Assembly: GCF_005222915.1 (NCBI RefSeq)
Contig: NZ_STFX01000026.1
Location: 1 to 64,000, forward strand
Direction: 5' to 3'
DNA from: Rhizobium sp. FKL33
GTDB lineage: Bacteria > Pseudomonadota > Alphaproteobacteria > Rhizobiales > Rhizobiaceae
Length of the DNA: 64,000 bases
Shown here: positions 9,258 to 18,136 of the stretch, one piece after another
Numbering within the stretch: position 1 is the first letter of the stretch
Layout: each line of letters opens with the position of its first letter
Program-made: the position numbers and the translations under genes
The notes under the pieces: generated by a model
Told to the model about the DNA's origin: nothing
The model's input: only the letters and a program-made list of their open reading frames with translations
Database searches by the model: none

Positions 9258-9773
9258 ATGTGGAGCCGTCTCCAAGATCTCCGGCGGGCCAATGCCGCCG
9301 ACATCGGCGCGATCATGGAGATCGAGCGTCAGCCCGGCTATGAGCGCCTGGTGGGCCGCTGGACGCGCGCCGAGCACGAGCGCAATCTGGCGCAGCCCGG
9401 ATTCTTCTATCTCGTGCATGACGACGCCGAGGGGCTCCCTGACGCCTTCTTTGCGCTGAGCGGGCTCGGCAATCACAATGGCGACACGGTGATGAACCGG
9501 ATGATCCTGCGCAATCCCGGTCAAGGGCTCGGCGCCCGCTTGCTGCCGCAGGTCATGCGGCTGGTCTTCGAAGGGTTCGGGGCGAGAAAATTCCTGCTCC
9601 GGGTCGCGCCCTATAACGAGCGCGCCATCCGGCTCTATCGCCACTGCGGCTTTCGGGATGAAAAGATTTTGCCCAAGGCAGGGCGTCGTCCCGATGGAGA
9701 GCAGATCGATCTCCTGCTGATGTCGGTCGACTGGGACAGGTGGAGCGAACAGGAAAACGCCGCGAACTCCTGA
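9258..9773 (+). CDS. GNAT-family N-acetyltransferase (second of a tandem pair)
   Basis: A 171-aa acetyltransferase, paralogue of the preceding gene. Its motifs are RRANAADIGAIMEIERQPG, ILRNPGQGLGARLLPQVM (acetyl-CoA loop) and NERAIRLYRHCGFRDEKI. It starts at an ATG behind GGGAAGGAC, 19 bp after its neighbour, so they share a transcript. The substrate is unknown. It converges on folD across an 80-bp gap in which only a weak imperfect hairpin (around 9770-9790) is visible. Confidence 0.85.
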   Translation: MWSRLQDLRRANAADIGAIMEIERQPGYERLVGRWTRAEHERNLAQPGFFYLVHDDAEGLPDAFFALSGLGNHNGDTVMNRMILRNPGQGLGARLLPQVMRLVFEGFGARKFLLRVAPYNERAIRLYRHCGFRDEKILPKAGRRPDGEQIDLLLMSVDWDRWSEQENAANS

Positions 9774-9852
9774 AGGAGGTTCACGGCGGTTACGTGTTGT
9801 TCAACTGTCATGAGCGCGAAGTCGCGCCCTATGCTGTTGCGAGCTCTCGAAC

Positions 9853-10752
9853 TCAGAATTTCGGCGCGGTCTTGCCGAGCTTGCGGTGAGCGGCGATCAC
9901 CGTATTGGCCATCAGCATGGCGATCGTCATCGGACCGACGCCCTTCGGCACCGGCGTGATCGCGCCGGCCACCGGCTCGCAGGAGGCGAAATCGCAATCG
10001 CCGACGAGCTTGGTCTTGCCCTCGCCCTTTTCGGGCGCCGGCACGCGGTTGATGCCGACATCGATCACGGTGGCGCCGGGCTTCACCCACTCAGCCTTGA
10101 CCATTTCCGGACGGCCGACGGCGGCGACCAGAATGTCGGCGGTCTTGCAGACGGCGGCGAGGTCCTTGGTGCGGGAATGCGCGGTGGTCACTGTGGCGTT
10201 GCGGGTGAGCAGAAGCTGCGCCATCGGCTTGCCGAACAGGTTGGAGCGGCCGATCACCACGGCGTTGAGGCCGGAGAGATCCTCGCCGCGCACCGAGCGC
10301 ACCAGGATCAGCGCGCCGGCGGGCGTGCAGGAGATTAGGCCCGTTTCGATATCGCCGGTCGCGAGCTTACCGGCATTGACGACATGCAGACCATCGACAT
10401 CCTTTTCCGGCAGGATCGACTGGATCACCTGTTCGGAATCGAGATGCTTGGGCAGGGGCAGCTGCACGAGGATGCCGTGGATGGAAGGATCGCCATTGAG
10501 TTCGTCGACGAGGGCGAGCAGATCCTTCTGGGTCGTGTCGGCAGGCAGCGAATGCTGGACGGACTTGAAGCCGCATTCCTTGGCCATCTTGCTCTTGGCG
10601 CCGACATAAGCCTGGCTGGCCGGATCTTCGCCGACGAGAACGACCGCGAGGCCGGTCTGCACGCCGGTGTCTGCCTGCAGCGTCGCTGCCGACGATTTCA
10701 CCTTGTCGATGACCGCAGCCGCCGCCTCGACGCCATTAATGATTTGAGCCAA
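9853..10752 (-). CDS. folD: Bifunctional methylenetetrahydrofolate dehydrogenase/cyclohydrolase
   Basis: Interconverts 5,10-methylene-, methenyl- and 10-formyl-tetrahydrofolate with NADP, supplying one-carbon units. The product is 299 aa, normal length. Motifs are [20 protein letters not shown] with the catalytic Tyr and Lys region, [22 protein letters not shown] and the Rossmann motif [18 protein letters not shown]. The usual C-terminal signature PGGVGPMT reads PKGVGPMT here. The start is TTG: AAGGAGGG (10757-10764) lies just before it, and the protein begins with the family-typical MAQIING. A perfect 16-bp palindrome lies about 50 bp upstream. Confidence 0.95.
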   Translation of the reverse strand: MAQIINGVEAAAAVIDKVKSSAATLQADTGVQTGLAVVLVGEDPASQAYVGAKSKMAKECGFKSVQHSLPADTTQKDLLALVDELNGDPSIHGILVQLPLPKHLDSEQVIQSILPEKDVDGLHVVNAGKLATGDIETGLISCTPAGALILVRSVRGEDLSGLNAVVIGRSNLFGKPMAQLLLTRNATVTTAHSRTKDLAAVCKTADILVAAVGRPEMVKAEWVKPGATVIDVGINRVPAPEKGEGKTKLVGDCDFASCEPVAGAITPVPKGVGPMTIAMLMANTVIAAHRKLGKTAPKF

Positions 10753-10801
10753 ACTGCCCTCCTTGACATGCGGGTCCCATCCATGCGCGCGATCCTAATG
10801 C

Positions 10802-10817
10802 CGCATGACATCATGCG
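10802..10817. promoter_or_regulatory. Perfect palindrome upstream of folD
   Basis: CGCATGA-CA-TCATGCG, with 7-bp arms, lies 50-65 bp before the folD start codon in the 119-bp gap after the upstream hypothetical gene. Its size and place suit an operator near the folD promoter; it could equally be a small hairpin. No regulator is assigned. Confidence 0.35.
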
Positions 10818-10871
10818 ATGGTCTCAACGCGCCCCGGACCGGCGCATTGGTGACATGGCGAATCGTGACGA

Positions 10872-11519
10872 TCAATAGGAATCGCGCCGCGAGGACAATT
10901 GCGCGAGCGATCTGCGCAATTCCTCGACCTCCTCCCAAAGTCGAAGAAGATCGGGGGCGTTGATGCGTGGCGACGTGGCTTCGCCGGACGGTTCGTCGGG
11001 GAACCGGCTCTGCCGAGGTCTCGAGGACGGCTCGGGCGAGGCATAGACGCCGTGCTGCGCAGAGGGGCCCGATAGGAAGCGGCCGTCGTCGGACGCGTCC
11101 GCGTCACTCATGAAGCGATCAGCAGCCCGACCCAGCAGGCGCACCGCTTCGATGAATTTGAACAGGTTCGGATCGGCGCGATCGGCCTTGTTTTGAAAAG
11201 CCTGCACCGGCGCAAGCGGCGGCGGCTCGACCCAATCGCGCGGCGCAAGCGGCGGCGGCGAGGAGGCGCGGCGCGGCGACGGCGTGACGCCGCGACGGCG
11301 GAGGATCGACGAAATCTCGTCCCTCAAGTCCTGACGGCCATCGTCGGGGTGAATCTCGGCGCGTTCATGCCGCTCGGAGGCGTTGCGGAGATCGCCGAGG
11401 CGCAATTCAAGTTCGTGCAACCGCTCCAGGATCGACGCCCAATCGCGAGCGTCGCGGCGCTCGCCCAGATGGGCGCGCTCGGGTTCCGAGAGATAATCGA
11501 GCAGGGAGCGCGCGTGCAT
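10872..11519 (-). CDS. Uncharacterised coiled-coil protein
   Basis: Not recognised. The frame encodes 215 aa, soluble, with no signal peptide or TM segment. Residues ~25-75 are rich in Glu, Arg and Leu with heptad-like spacing. A Pro-rich linker (PPPLAPRDW, PPPLAPVQ) follows, then a helical stretch at ~110-140, a disordered Ser/Pro/Arg middle, and a final helix (DLLRLWEEVEELRRSLAQL). It lies 74 bp after the glycosyltransferase gene on the same strand and may share its transcript. A structural or envelope role is only a guess. Confidence 0.6.
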   Translation of the reverse strand: MHARSLLDYLSEPERAHLGERRDARDWASILERLHELELRLGDLRNASERHERAEIHPDDGRQDLRDEISSILRRRGVTPSPRRASSPPPLAPRDWVEPPPLAPVQAFQNKADRADPNLFKFIEAVRLLGRAADRFMSDADASDDGRFLSGPSAQHGVYASPEPSSRPRQSRFPDEPSGEATSPRINAPDLLRLWEEVEELRRSLAQLSSRRDSY

Positions 11520-11593
11520 TCACCGTCTCTGGTTGAGCTTAGGGAGCGATCTTGGTCTTTACCCTTTGTACATTTATTTTGGTAAACGAAAGG

Positions 11594-12442
11594 TTAATCC
11601 TGTTTACCGGGCGTCGAGATCAGCAGGGGTCGACGCACAGGGGACGGCGTTGTCTTCTTGCTGCTTTTGCCGGACGCGAGTTTGCTCGCCGCATGCGCCA
11701 TCACATGCCAGAGGAAAACGGGCCCGCCGAGGAAGTAGCGGCCAGCCAGGCGTCGCGGCTCTTGCAGGAAGCGATAGAACCATTCCACCCGCATCTTGCG
11801 GACAAATGTCGGCGCGCGCGGCACTTCACCGGCGACAAAGTCAAACAGAGCGCCGACGCCGAGCACGAGCCGGGCATGTTCGGGGCGCACATATCTGTCG
11901 ATCCATTTTTCCTGGCGCGGCGTGCCCATGGCGACAAGCAGGATATCCAGCTTGAGGGAGGCGGCTTCGGCCAGGATCTCCGCCGACTGATCCTCATGAA
12001 AATAGCCATGATGCAAAGGAATGATTTCGTGCCAGGGCGCATGTGCTTCGAAATTCCCGGCCGCTCTCAGGAGGATCTCCGGGCGTGCGCCGATCAGACC
12101 GATCCGCTTGGGACGGGTCATGTAGGTCAAGAGCGACGGGACGAAATCCGTGCCGTTGAGATTGGCCGGAAAGGGCGCGCCATGCGCCACCATCGAGGCG
12201 ATATCGACGCCGATCCCGTCAGGCAGCACCAGATGGCGGTCCAGCGCCTCACGATAGGAGCGGTCCTTGAACATGACATTGGCGTTGTGCGCATTCATGA
12301 AGGAAATAACCGTCTGCCCGACCGGCACTTCGGCCAATGCGTTTACGAATGTAAAGGCGTCCGACCAGCCCAGATCGCAAACCGGAAGACCGAAAATCTC
12401 CCGATGCGAACTGAACACCGCCAAATTCGAAACGATATTCAT
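11594..12442 (-). CDS. WecG/TagA/CpsF-family glycosyltransferase (GT26)
   Basis: A 282-aa transferase of the family that moves N-acetylmannosaminuronic acid, N-acetylmannosamine or similar sugars onto lipid-linked intermediates for surface polysaccharide. The family signatures are present: LPDGIGVDIAS near residue 72, AMGTPRQEKWIDRYV near 170, GVGALFDFVAGEVPRAP near 196, and EWFYRFLQEPRRLAGRY near 222. The start follows GAGGAG. The C-terminal ~25 residues are basic and probably membrane-peripheral. The sugar and acceptor are unknown; exopolysaccharide synthesis is likely. Confidence 0.88.
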   Translation of the reverse strand: MNIVSNLAVFSSHREIFGLPVCDLGWSDAFTFVNALAEVPVGQTVISFMNAHNANVMFKDRSYREALDRHLVLPDGIGVDIASMVAHGAPFPANLNGTDFVPSLLTYMTRPKRIGLIGARPEILLRAAGNFEAHAPWHEIIPLHHGYFHEDQSAEILAEAASLKLDILLVAMGTPRQEKWIDRYVRPEHARLVLGVGALFDFVAGEVPRAPTFVRKMRVEWFYRFLQEPRRLAGRYFLGGPVFLWHVMAHAASKLASGKSSKKTTPSPVRRPLLISTPGKQD

Positions 12443-12815
12443 GCTGCCAACTCCTCACGCGGACACACGCGGCTGGCGCTCGCCAGCTGCTCTGGAGGAC
12501 GGGAAAACTCGTAGCGCCCGGAAAGGCTCGTACATCTTCTCCGTCTTCATCATCCATGAAGTAACACGGAGGGCTAAAATGGCATTTAAGTAAAACGATA
12601 GAATGCCGCGCTCATGAGCAAGGATGCATTCACCATGAGTTTTTTACGAATAATTTCATTGCTTTAGTAGAAATTCCAGCCTGCGCGCGGGCCTCGACGA
12701 TCGACAAATCATCCGGCGCATTTATTTCCGAAGACGGGCGCGTTGCTCCAAAATGAAGCATAATACGTGTGATATTTGGAATTTTCGAATTTTTATTCTT
12801 ATTTTATCCAACAGT

Positions 12816-12830
12816 TTAAGCATTCATTAA
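12816..12830. promoter_or_regulatory. CtrA-type box (TTAA-N7-TTAA)
   Basis: TTAA-GCATTCA-TTAA is a perfect match to the full CtrA recognition consensus of alphaproteobacteria. It lies directly beside the flagellar operon terminator and about 375 bp upstream of the glycosyltransferase gene, the nearest gene it could control. Confidence 0.45.
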
Positions 12831-12861
12831 CAATGCCGGCCCGCTTGGCGGACCGGCATTG
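12831..12861 (-). terminator. Terminator of the flgE-to-fliL-like operon
   Basis: A 14-bp stem, CAATGCCGGCCCGC with one mismatch against GCGGACCGGCATTG, and a 3-base loop. It lies 26 bp after the stop codon of the last gene of the long flagellar operon. Only a short T-containing stretch follows on the minus strand. Confidence 0.6.
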
Positions 12862-12886
12862 AAGAGGGCGTTAACAAAAATCGGCG

Positions 12887-13423
12887 TCAGTGACCGCCTT
12901 CGGCGGCTTTGCCGGCCGGAATATCCGCAGGCGGCGTTTCGTGAACGATATTGACGGCTTTATCCGAGCGCTGCTGGCGGAGATCGTCCTTGGAGAGATA
13001 ATCGATCTGTTCGAAGACGATATCGACCACGACGTCGGATCCCAGCCGCTTGTTGAGCGCGTTCTTGATGCGCTCGCGGAAAGCCTTGACGTCGAGTTCC
13101 CGGTTATCGCCGATCCGAATGATCTGATCGCCGACAAAGGCGGTGTACAGCTCATCGGTGAGCACGGCCGGGATCGGCAGGGTCACTTCACCCATCTTGG
13201 ACTTATCGACGATGTAAGACGTCTTGGTCAGGAAATAGCCGGCCACGTCGCCCTTCTTGATCACAGGGAAGGTCACCATTTCGCCATGAACGAGTTCCTG
13301 CACCGCCTTCTTCTTCTCAGCTTCGGCGTTGGGATCTTCCGGCTTGGCGAGCTGAATCGAGCCATACACCGCCCCCAAGGTGACGATTGCAACCCAAACA
13401 CCCGTGATGATGAGCTTGATCAT
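12887..13423 (-). CDS. Single-pass membrane protein at flagellar operon end, FliL-like architecture
   Basis: A 178-aa protein with a TM helix at about residues 3-24 and the remainder outside the membrane. The outer part has a strand (VAGYFLTKTSYIVDKSK), a helix (PAVLTDELYTAFVGDQ), then ELDVKAFRERIKNALNKRLG and DVVVDIVFEQIDYL. This order of TM, strand, helix, helix and final strand resembles FliL, although a conventional fliL is present at 34797. The assignment is inferred from pattern only. It lies 6 bp after the FlgN-like gene and is the last gene of the operon. A role at the stator or basal body is plausible. Confidence 0.75.
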   Translation of the reverse strand: MIKLIITGVWVAIVTLGAVYGSIQLAKPEDPNAEAEKKKAVQELVHGEMVTFPVIKKGDVAGYFLTKTSYIVDKSKMGEVTLPIPAVLTDELYTAFVGDQIIRIGDNRELDVKAFRERIKNALNKRLGSDVVVDIVFEQIDYLSKDDLRQQRSDKAVNIVHETPPADIPAGKAAEGGH

Positions 13424-13429
13424 GGCGCG

Positions 13430-13810
13430 TTACATCTCGCCATAGCGAAACTGTTCCTGCGTGTAGGTGCCGTCGCCATCCTGTTCACGCGCTGCAGTTT
13501 TCAGGATGTCGGTTACCGTACGCACCGCATTGAGATGCGCTTCGAGCCGCCTCGCGTTCAGCATCAGCTTCTGTTTGAGGAACTTCATCTGCATCGACAG
13601 GCCCGTCGGCAATTCACTCGGGGCGCTGTCCTTGCACAGCATGGTCAATTCATAGAGGCAGCGGCTCTTATGCGCGTTCGACGCCTTGATGTCGAATTCG
13701 ACGTCCTTGCCGATGCGCTCGTTCTCATTGTCGATGATCAGTTCGAGCCGGCCAAGCACCGTCTTGATGCGCATTTCCTTGAAATTGTCTTCGGTGAGCG
13801 CTGTCGCCAT
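13430..13810 (-). CDS. FlgN-like flagellar export chaperone
   Basis: A 126-aa all-helical protein. The helix RLELIIDNENERIGKDVEF, the following KSRCLYELTML, and the C-terminal LNARRLEAHLNAVRTVTDIL followed by DGDGTYT give the pattern of FlgN, which binds the hook-filament junction proteins FlgK and FlgL before export. flgK and flgL are in the same operon. The similarity is my own pattern reading, so the name is tentative. The start follows GGAGAAC. Confidence 0.7.
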   Translation of the reverse strand: MATALTEDNFKEMRIKTVLGRLELIIDNENERIGKDVEFDIKASNAHKSRCLYELTMLCKDSAPSELPTGLSMQMKFLKQKLMLNARRLEAHLNAVRTVTDILKTAAREQDGDGTYTQEQFRYGEM

Positions 13811-13847
13811 TATTCTTGTTCTCCAATGTCGCTAAGCATGGGGATAC

Positions 13848-14396
13848 TCAGACACGCTTCTTCTTGTCGTCTTCGGCGAAGGAGCCGGGCAGAAATTCGT
13901 CAAGCGCCTTCATTTCGAAGCGCTGAATGCTCTGGGTCGTCATGCTCTCGCGCTCGGAGAGTTCAGCCTTCTCTGTCTCGGGTGTCCGCTGCGCCTGGCG
14001 TGATGCAAGCTGTTCGGCAATGCCGACCCCGCGGCCCTTGGAGATTTCATTGCCCATCTGCTCGGCCATCATGCTCTTCCAGATTTCGCCGGACGAGCCC
14101 TTGCCATAGACTTCTTCGCTGTCGGGCAACATCGTCTTGATGAAGTTCTGGAGAACCATCGCTTCGAACTTGCGATAGGGCTCCGGGATTTCCTTGTCCT
14201 TCACCCCGGCCCGCGCATTCGTACGAATATGGTCGCGGACGATATTGGAATCGAAGCCTGCATCAGCGTTGTTGAGCTTGCGGGCTTCGGCGACCGCAAT
14301 TCCTGCCTTGAGTTTCGCCTGCGCCACTTCAACCTGCGCCGGATCGGCCGCGTTGATCACGTCCTGGATGATGTCGGTAGGAGGATTAATGGCCAT
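13848..14396 (-). CDS. flgJ: Rod-binding protein, FlgJ N-terminal type (CheL-like)
   Basis: Caps and assembles the flagellar rod in the periplasm. The conserved rod-binding segment FEAMVLQNFIKTML...GEIWKSMMAEQMG...GVGIAEQLA spans about residues 78-130. As in other alphaproteobacteria, it lacks the muramidase half of enterobacterial FlgJ. The lytic transglycosylase gene at 24585 probably supplies that activity. The start is taken at the ATG giving MAINPPTDIIQDV (182 aa); the frame is open to a TTG at 14456, and neither has a clear ribosome site. Confidence 0.85.
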   Translation of the reverse strand: MAINPPTDIIQDVINAADPAQVEVAQAKLKAGIAVAEARKLNNADAGFDSNIVRDHIRTNARAGVKDKEIPEPYRKFEAMVLQNFIKTMLPDSEEVYGKGSSGEIWKSMMAEQMGNEISKGRGVGIAEQLASRQAQRTPETEKAELSERESMTTQSIQRFEMKALDEFLPGSFAEDDKKKRV

Positions 14397-14514
14397 GGAG
14401 GATAAGACGCCGCAGTTCTTCTCGGGAGTTTTGCTAAAAACACCATGACGCCTCAAGCTTGACCGTGGCTTATCGCAGCATCAATGCGGGATTGAGCCGG
14501 CGGCATTGGTCTCG

Positions 14515-14919
14515 TCAGGGCAGATTGAAGCGGTCCAGAAGCGTTTTCTGCTCAATAAGATCGTAAATGGCGTTGTCGTCGGCCTCGCGCCGTTCATCGG
14601 TCAGGGCTTCCTTGCGGTGCTCGTCGAGCCTGTCGCCTTTGGCGCGCTCCTTGCGCATACGCCCCTCATGGATTTCCTGGACGGTTGCGAGATGCTGATC
14701 GCGTGACGTGAGGCGACCGATCTGCGTCGCATAGATGCTGGTGAAGATCTGATGGACCGGCGAAAGCGAGCCGAGCGCCTCGACCGTGACGTCGAGGCTG
14801 CGCTGGATCTCGGCGCGCGCCCGCGTCGTCGACGCCAGATCGGCTTGCGCCATGTTCTCCAACTGCCGCTGCACCCGGACCAGCCGCGCGAGTTTCTCAG
14901 AACGAGGCAGCTTCGCCAT
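14515..14919 (-). CDS. FliJ-like coiled-coil export protein
   Basis: A 134-aa, almost wholly helical, charged protein with long heptad stretches (RLVRVQRQLENMAQADL, RMRKERAKGDRLDEHRKEAL). Size, charge and placement in an export-gene operon (3 bp after fliR) suit FliJ, the stalk that links the FliI ATPase ring to FlhA. Sequence identity with classical FliJ cannot be judged by eye. It starts at ATG behind GAGGTGA. Confidence 0.7.
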   Translation of the reverse strand: MAKLPRSEKLARLVRVQRQLENMAQADLASTTRARAEIQRSLDVTVEALGSLSPVHQIFTSIYATQIGRLTSRDQHLATVQEIHEGRMRKERAKGDRLDEHRKEALTDERREADDNAIYDLIEQKTLLDRFNLP

Positions 14920-14922
14920 GGG

Positions 14923-15669
14923 TCACCTCAACACCTGGCTGAACCCGTCGCCGAAAAGCTGGAGCATCGCCGTCACACCGAAATAAAGGAGGATCGTACC
15001 ACCCATTACCAAATAGGGCGTGGAGATGAAGAACACCGGCACCACAGGCGCCAGCTTGTTGATGAACCCGATCGCCATGTTGAACAACACGTTGAACAGA
15101 ATGAACGGGCTTGCGAGCCTGAGCATGATGGTGAAAGTGGTGGAGAGTGTGTCCACCAGGGACACCAGCGCCTTCTGCGCCTCAAAACCGGCTCCCGGCG
15201 GCCAGGTCTTGTAGGACTGAGCGATCGCCAGGAACAACTGGTGATGAAAATCCATCATGAACAGCACCATGAGCCCCGCGAACGTCACGAGATTGGTTAG
15301 CTGGCCTTCGCTGGTGTCTTCGAGAATATCGTTGGCGGGTGGCGTGTTCAAGCCGATCATCATGGTGATGACAGTGCCGAGGAACTGCAGCCCGATCGCA
15401 TAGAAGCGCGCGATCAGGCCCAGGACAACGCCGGTCAGGGTTTCCAACACGATGAGGCCGATATAGCCGCCCAGGCCGCGTTCGATCTTCGGATAGACGT
15501 CGTCCCACATCAATGGCAGCAGCGCCAGCGACACGGTGACGGCGATGAAAAGCCTGATCATCACGGGAATGCGGGCCGTGGAAAAACCCGGCAGAACCAT
15601 GATGCAGCCCCCGATGCGGCAGAACACCACAACGAGGGCCAGCACCAGACCTTCGGGATCCTGGATCAT
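14923..15669 (-). CDS. fliR: Flagellar export gate protein FliR
   Basis: Integral membrane component of the type III export gate with FliP and FliQ. The product is 248 aa with several long hydrophobic segments ([59 protein letters not shown]) and the FliR/SpaR pattern ending [20 protein letters not shown]. The start at 15669 overlaps the flhA stop by 4 bp (ATGA), which argues for translational coupling. The open frame continues far upstream inside flhA and should not be used. Confidence 0.95.
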   Translation of the reverse strand: MIQDPEGLVLALVVVFCRIGGCIMVLPGFSTARIPVMIRLFIAVTVSLALLPLMWDDVYPKIERGLGGYIGLIVLETLTGVVLGLIARFYAIGLQFLGTVITMMIGLNTPPANDILEDTSEGQLTNLVTFAGLMVLFMMDFHHQLFLAIAQSYKTWPPGAGFEAQKALVSLVDTLSTTFTIMLRLASPFILFNVLFNMAIGFINKLAPVVPVFFISTPYLVMGGTILLYFGVTAMLQLFGDGFSQVLR

Positions 15670-17756
15670 GAAATGGTTCCGAGGATCTTGATTTCGATGC
15701 CCTTGGCGAGCTCCACATGCGACAGCACGGGCAGAGTGGCGAACAGCCGCTCGATGATCATGCGGACATAGGAACGCGTTTCCGGCGAGGTGACGAGCAC
15801 GAAAGGCAGGCCGCGATCGAGATATTCGCGCACGACCTTGGTGGCCTGTTCGGAGAATTCCTCGAGATGGCGCGGATCGATGTCGAATTCGATGATCTCG
15901 CCCTTGGCGTCGCGCTTGATCGCCTGATGGAACACCATGTCCCACTTGTTGCCGAGACGCAGGACGCGCAGCACGCCGTTGTCCGAAAGGTCGCCGCAGA
16001 TCTGCTGCGCCATGCGCACACGGACATGTTCGACGATCTGTTCGGTCTTGCGCACATGCGGGGCGAGTTCGGCGACCGCTTCGAGAATGAGATGCAGGTT
16101 GCGGATCGACACGCGTTCGGCGAGCAGCAGCTTGAGCACCGCTTGCAGGCCCGAATAGGACATATGCGTGGTGCAGATCTCGTCGGCGAGCTTCTTGTAT
16201 TCGGGGTCGAGGCGATCGATGAGGATCTTGACGTCCTTGTAGGACAGAAGCTGCGGCAGGTTGTTACGGATGACTTCCGACAGATGCGTGAGCACGACCG
16301 AGACGTTGTCGATCGGATGGAAGCCTTCGCGCTTGAGTTCTTCGGTGAAGGTTTCGACCACCGACACCGCCGGCATGCCGAACGCGGGCTCGCGGACATC
16401 GTCCCCCGGGACGGTCGGTCGGCGACCGCCGCCGGTGATAACAAGCACTTCGCCGACGCGCAGCATGTTGGAGGCCACCGTCGTGCCGTGGATGCGGATG
16501 TGATAGGACTTGTCGGGTATGCCGAGTTCGTCCGACACCTTGATTTCCGGCACGACGAAACCGTATTGGCTCGCGAACTTCTTGCGCATCTTGCCGACCC
16601 GGAAGGCCAGTTCCTGATGCGCGCCAAGGAGGCGGGTAGAGACCTGCTTGCCGAGTTGCAGTTCGATCTCCGGCGTCTTGAGCGCGTTCTTGACCGAATC
16701 CTTGTCCTGCTCTTTGACCTCGGACGCCTTCTTCTGCTCCTCGACCAGCCGCTTGGCCTGGTTTTCGGCTTCGATCCGGCGCGGAATGACATAGCTGCCG
16801 AAGGCAAGGATCACACCGAGCGCGGTGAACGGAAAGAACGGCAATCCCGGCACGAGCGCCAGCGTGAAGACGAGGCCCGCCGCCATGGCGAGAGCGCGGG
16901 GATAACCGGCGAGCTGATCGACGACGGCTTTGTCGGTGGTGCCGGTCTGGCCGCCGCGCGACACGAGCAGGCCGGCGGCGAGCGAGATGATCAGCGCCGG
17001 GATCTGCGAAACGAGACCGTCGCCGACGGACAGCTTGACGAAGACGTCGGCGGCTTCGGTCAGCTCCATCCCATGGCGGAAATAGCCGATGATGATGCCG
17101 CCGAAAATGTTGATGGCCGTGATCAGCAGACCTGCGACAGCGTCGCCGCGCACGAATTTGGAGGCGCCGTCCATAGCCCCGAAGAACGAGCTCTCGTCCT
17201 CGAGTTCTTTTCTGCGCCGGCGGGCTTCGCCCTCGTCGATAATGCCGGCGGACAAGTCGGCGTCGATCGACATCTGCTTGCCGGGGATGGCGTCCAAGGT
17301 GAAGCGAGCGCCAACTTCCGCGATGCGGGTGGCGCCCTTGGTGATGACAATGAAGTTCACCACGATGAGGATCATGAAAACGATCAGACCGATGACGAAG
17401 TCGTCCGACATCACCAGGCTGGCGAAGCCGGCGATCACATGGCCGGCCGCTTCATGTCCCTCATTGCCGTGCGACAGGATCACGCGCGTCGTCGCGATGT
17501 TGAGCGCAAGGCGCGTCATCGTCGCGATCAGCAGAATTGTCGGGAAAGATGAGAAATCCAACGGCTTCTGGATCCACAACGCCACCATCAGGATGAGGAC
17601 GGAGAAGGAGATCGAGAAAGCGAGACCCAGGTCGATCAGGAACGCCGGTATCGGCAGAAACAGGATCGACAGGATCGCGATGATACCGATCGCGAATCCG
17701 ATATCGCGCCCTTTGGGCGCAAGTTTTGGAACTGTAATCGACTGAACATCAGCCAT
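15666..17756 (-). CDS. flhA: Flagellar export gate protein FlhA
   Basis: Largest export gate subunit, 696 aa. The N-terminal half has eight predicted TM helices (first at about residues 20-60). The conserved cytoplasmic loop contains [28 protein letters not shown] (the FHIPEP region, split here between two motif blocks) near residue 140. The C-terminal cytoplasmic domain docks substrate-chaperone complexes and contains EIKVSDELG and [21 protein letters not shown]. It starts at ATG behind GAGGCGGAAG. The gap to fliQ is 92 bp. Confidence 0.97.
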   Translation of the reverse strand: MADVQSITVPKLAPKGRDIGFAIGIIAILSILFLPIPAFLIDLGLAFSISFSVLILMVALWIQKPLDFSSFPTILLIATMTRLALNIATTRVILSHGNEGHEAAGHVIAGFASLVMSDDFVIGLIVFMILIVVNFIVITKGATRIAEVGARFTLDAIPGKQMSIDADLSAGIIDEGEARRRRKELEDESSFFGAMDGASKFVRGDAVAGLLITAINIFGGIIIGYFRHGMELTEAADVFVKLSVGDGLVSQIPALIISLAAGLLVSRGGQTGTTDKAVVDQLAGYPRALAMAAGLVFTLALVPGLPFFPFTALGVILAFGSYVIPRRIEAENQAKRLVEEQKKASEVKEQDKDSVKNALKTPEIELQLGKQVSTRLLGAHQELAFRVGKMRKKFASQYGFVVPEIKVSDELGIPDKSYHIRIHGTTVASNMLRVGEVLVITGGGRRPTVPGDDVREPAFGMPAVSVVETFTEELKREGFHPIDNVSVVLTHLSEVIRNNLPQLLSYKDVKILIDRLDPEYKKLADEICTTHMSYSGLQAVLKLLLAERVSIRNLHLILEAVAELAPHVRKTEQIVEHVRVRMAQQICGDLSDNGVLRVLRLGNKWDMVFHQAIKRDAKGEIIEFDIDPRHLEEFSEQATKVVREYLDRGLPFVLVTSPETRSYVRMIIERLFATLPVLSHVELAKGIEIKILGTIS

Positions 17757-17848
17757 AAATCTTCCGCCTCTTCATGAAGCCGCTATTCCACCTGATAGCG
17801 GATAGCAGCGGAAGCTTGCGCGAAGTGTTCGGCGGAGGCGTATTGCGG

Positions 17849-18115
17849 CTAGAAGCCGCTCTGAACCCGCGAGAAGATCATGGTCGTGAAGATGGACATT
17901 TGCGAGCCGATGAAGGGGGCCGACAAGGCGACCGCCGCAAAGACCGCGAGAATTTTGGGCACGAAGGTCAGGGTGATTTCCTGAACCTGGGTCAGCGCCT
18001 GGAGCAGCGCCACAACGACGCCGACGATCATAGCCGCAAGGACGGCGGGGCCCGATGCGATCAGCACGGTCCAGATCGCTGCCTGCACCATGTCTAGAGC
18101 GTCAGCCTCATTCAT
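17849..18115 (-). CDS. fliQ: Flagellar export gate protein FliQ
   Basis: Small two-helix membrane subunit of the export gate, 88 aa, standard length. The two hydrophobic hairpins are TVLIASGPAVLAAMIVGVVV and PKILAVFAAVALSAPFIG, with LLQALTQVQEITLTFVPK between them, a near-universal FliQ/SpaQ motif. ATG at 18115 is preferred over the TTG one codon earlier. Confidence 0.95.
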   Translation of the reverse strand: MNEADALDMVQAAIWTVLIASGPAVLAAMIVGVVVALLQALTQVQEITLTFVPKILAVFAAVALSAPFIGSQMSIFTTMIFSRVQSGF

Positions 18116-18136
18116 CAAGGGGTCCTACCGAATGCT

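Larger units (their letters stand above)
12443..12886. other. Gene-poor AT-rich region between the glycosyltransferase gene and the flagellar operon end
   Basis: About 440 bp with no credible gene. It is visibly richer in A and T than its surroundings, especially 12560-12830. It must contain the promoter of the glycosyltransferase gene. It also holds a perfect TTAA-N7-TTAA box and the terminator of the upstream flagellar operon (listed separately). The longest open frame entering it, on the minus strand to 12557, overlaps the glycosyltransferase gene out of frame and looks spurious. Confidence 0.6.

Noticed and set aside
12249-12557. Minus-strand frame overlapping the start of the glycosyltransferase gene
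   Set aside because: Most of it is an out-of-frame copy of the glycosyltransferase coding region.
15670-15945. Upstream extension of fliR inside flhA
   Set aside because: The ATGA overlap at 15669 gives a normal-length FliR; the extension is antisensical in composition and lies inside flhA.
15717-17552. Long plus-strand frame opposite flhA
   Set aside because: Shadow of flhA, His/Asp/Arg-rich translation with no recognisable domain.
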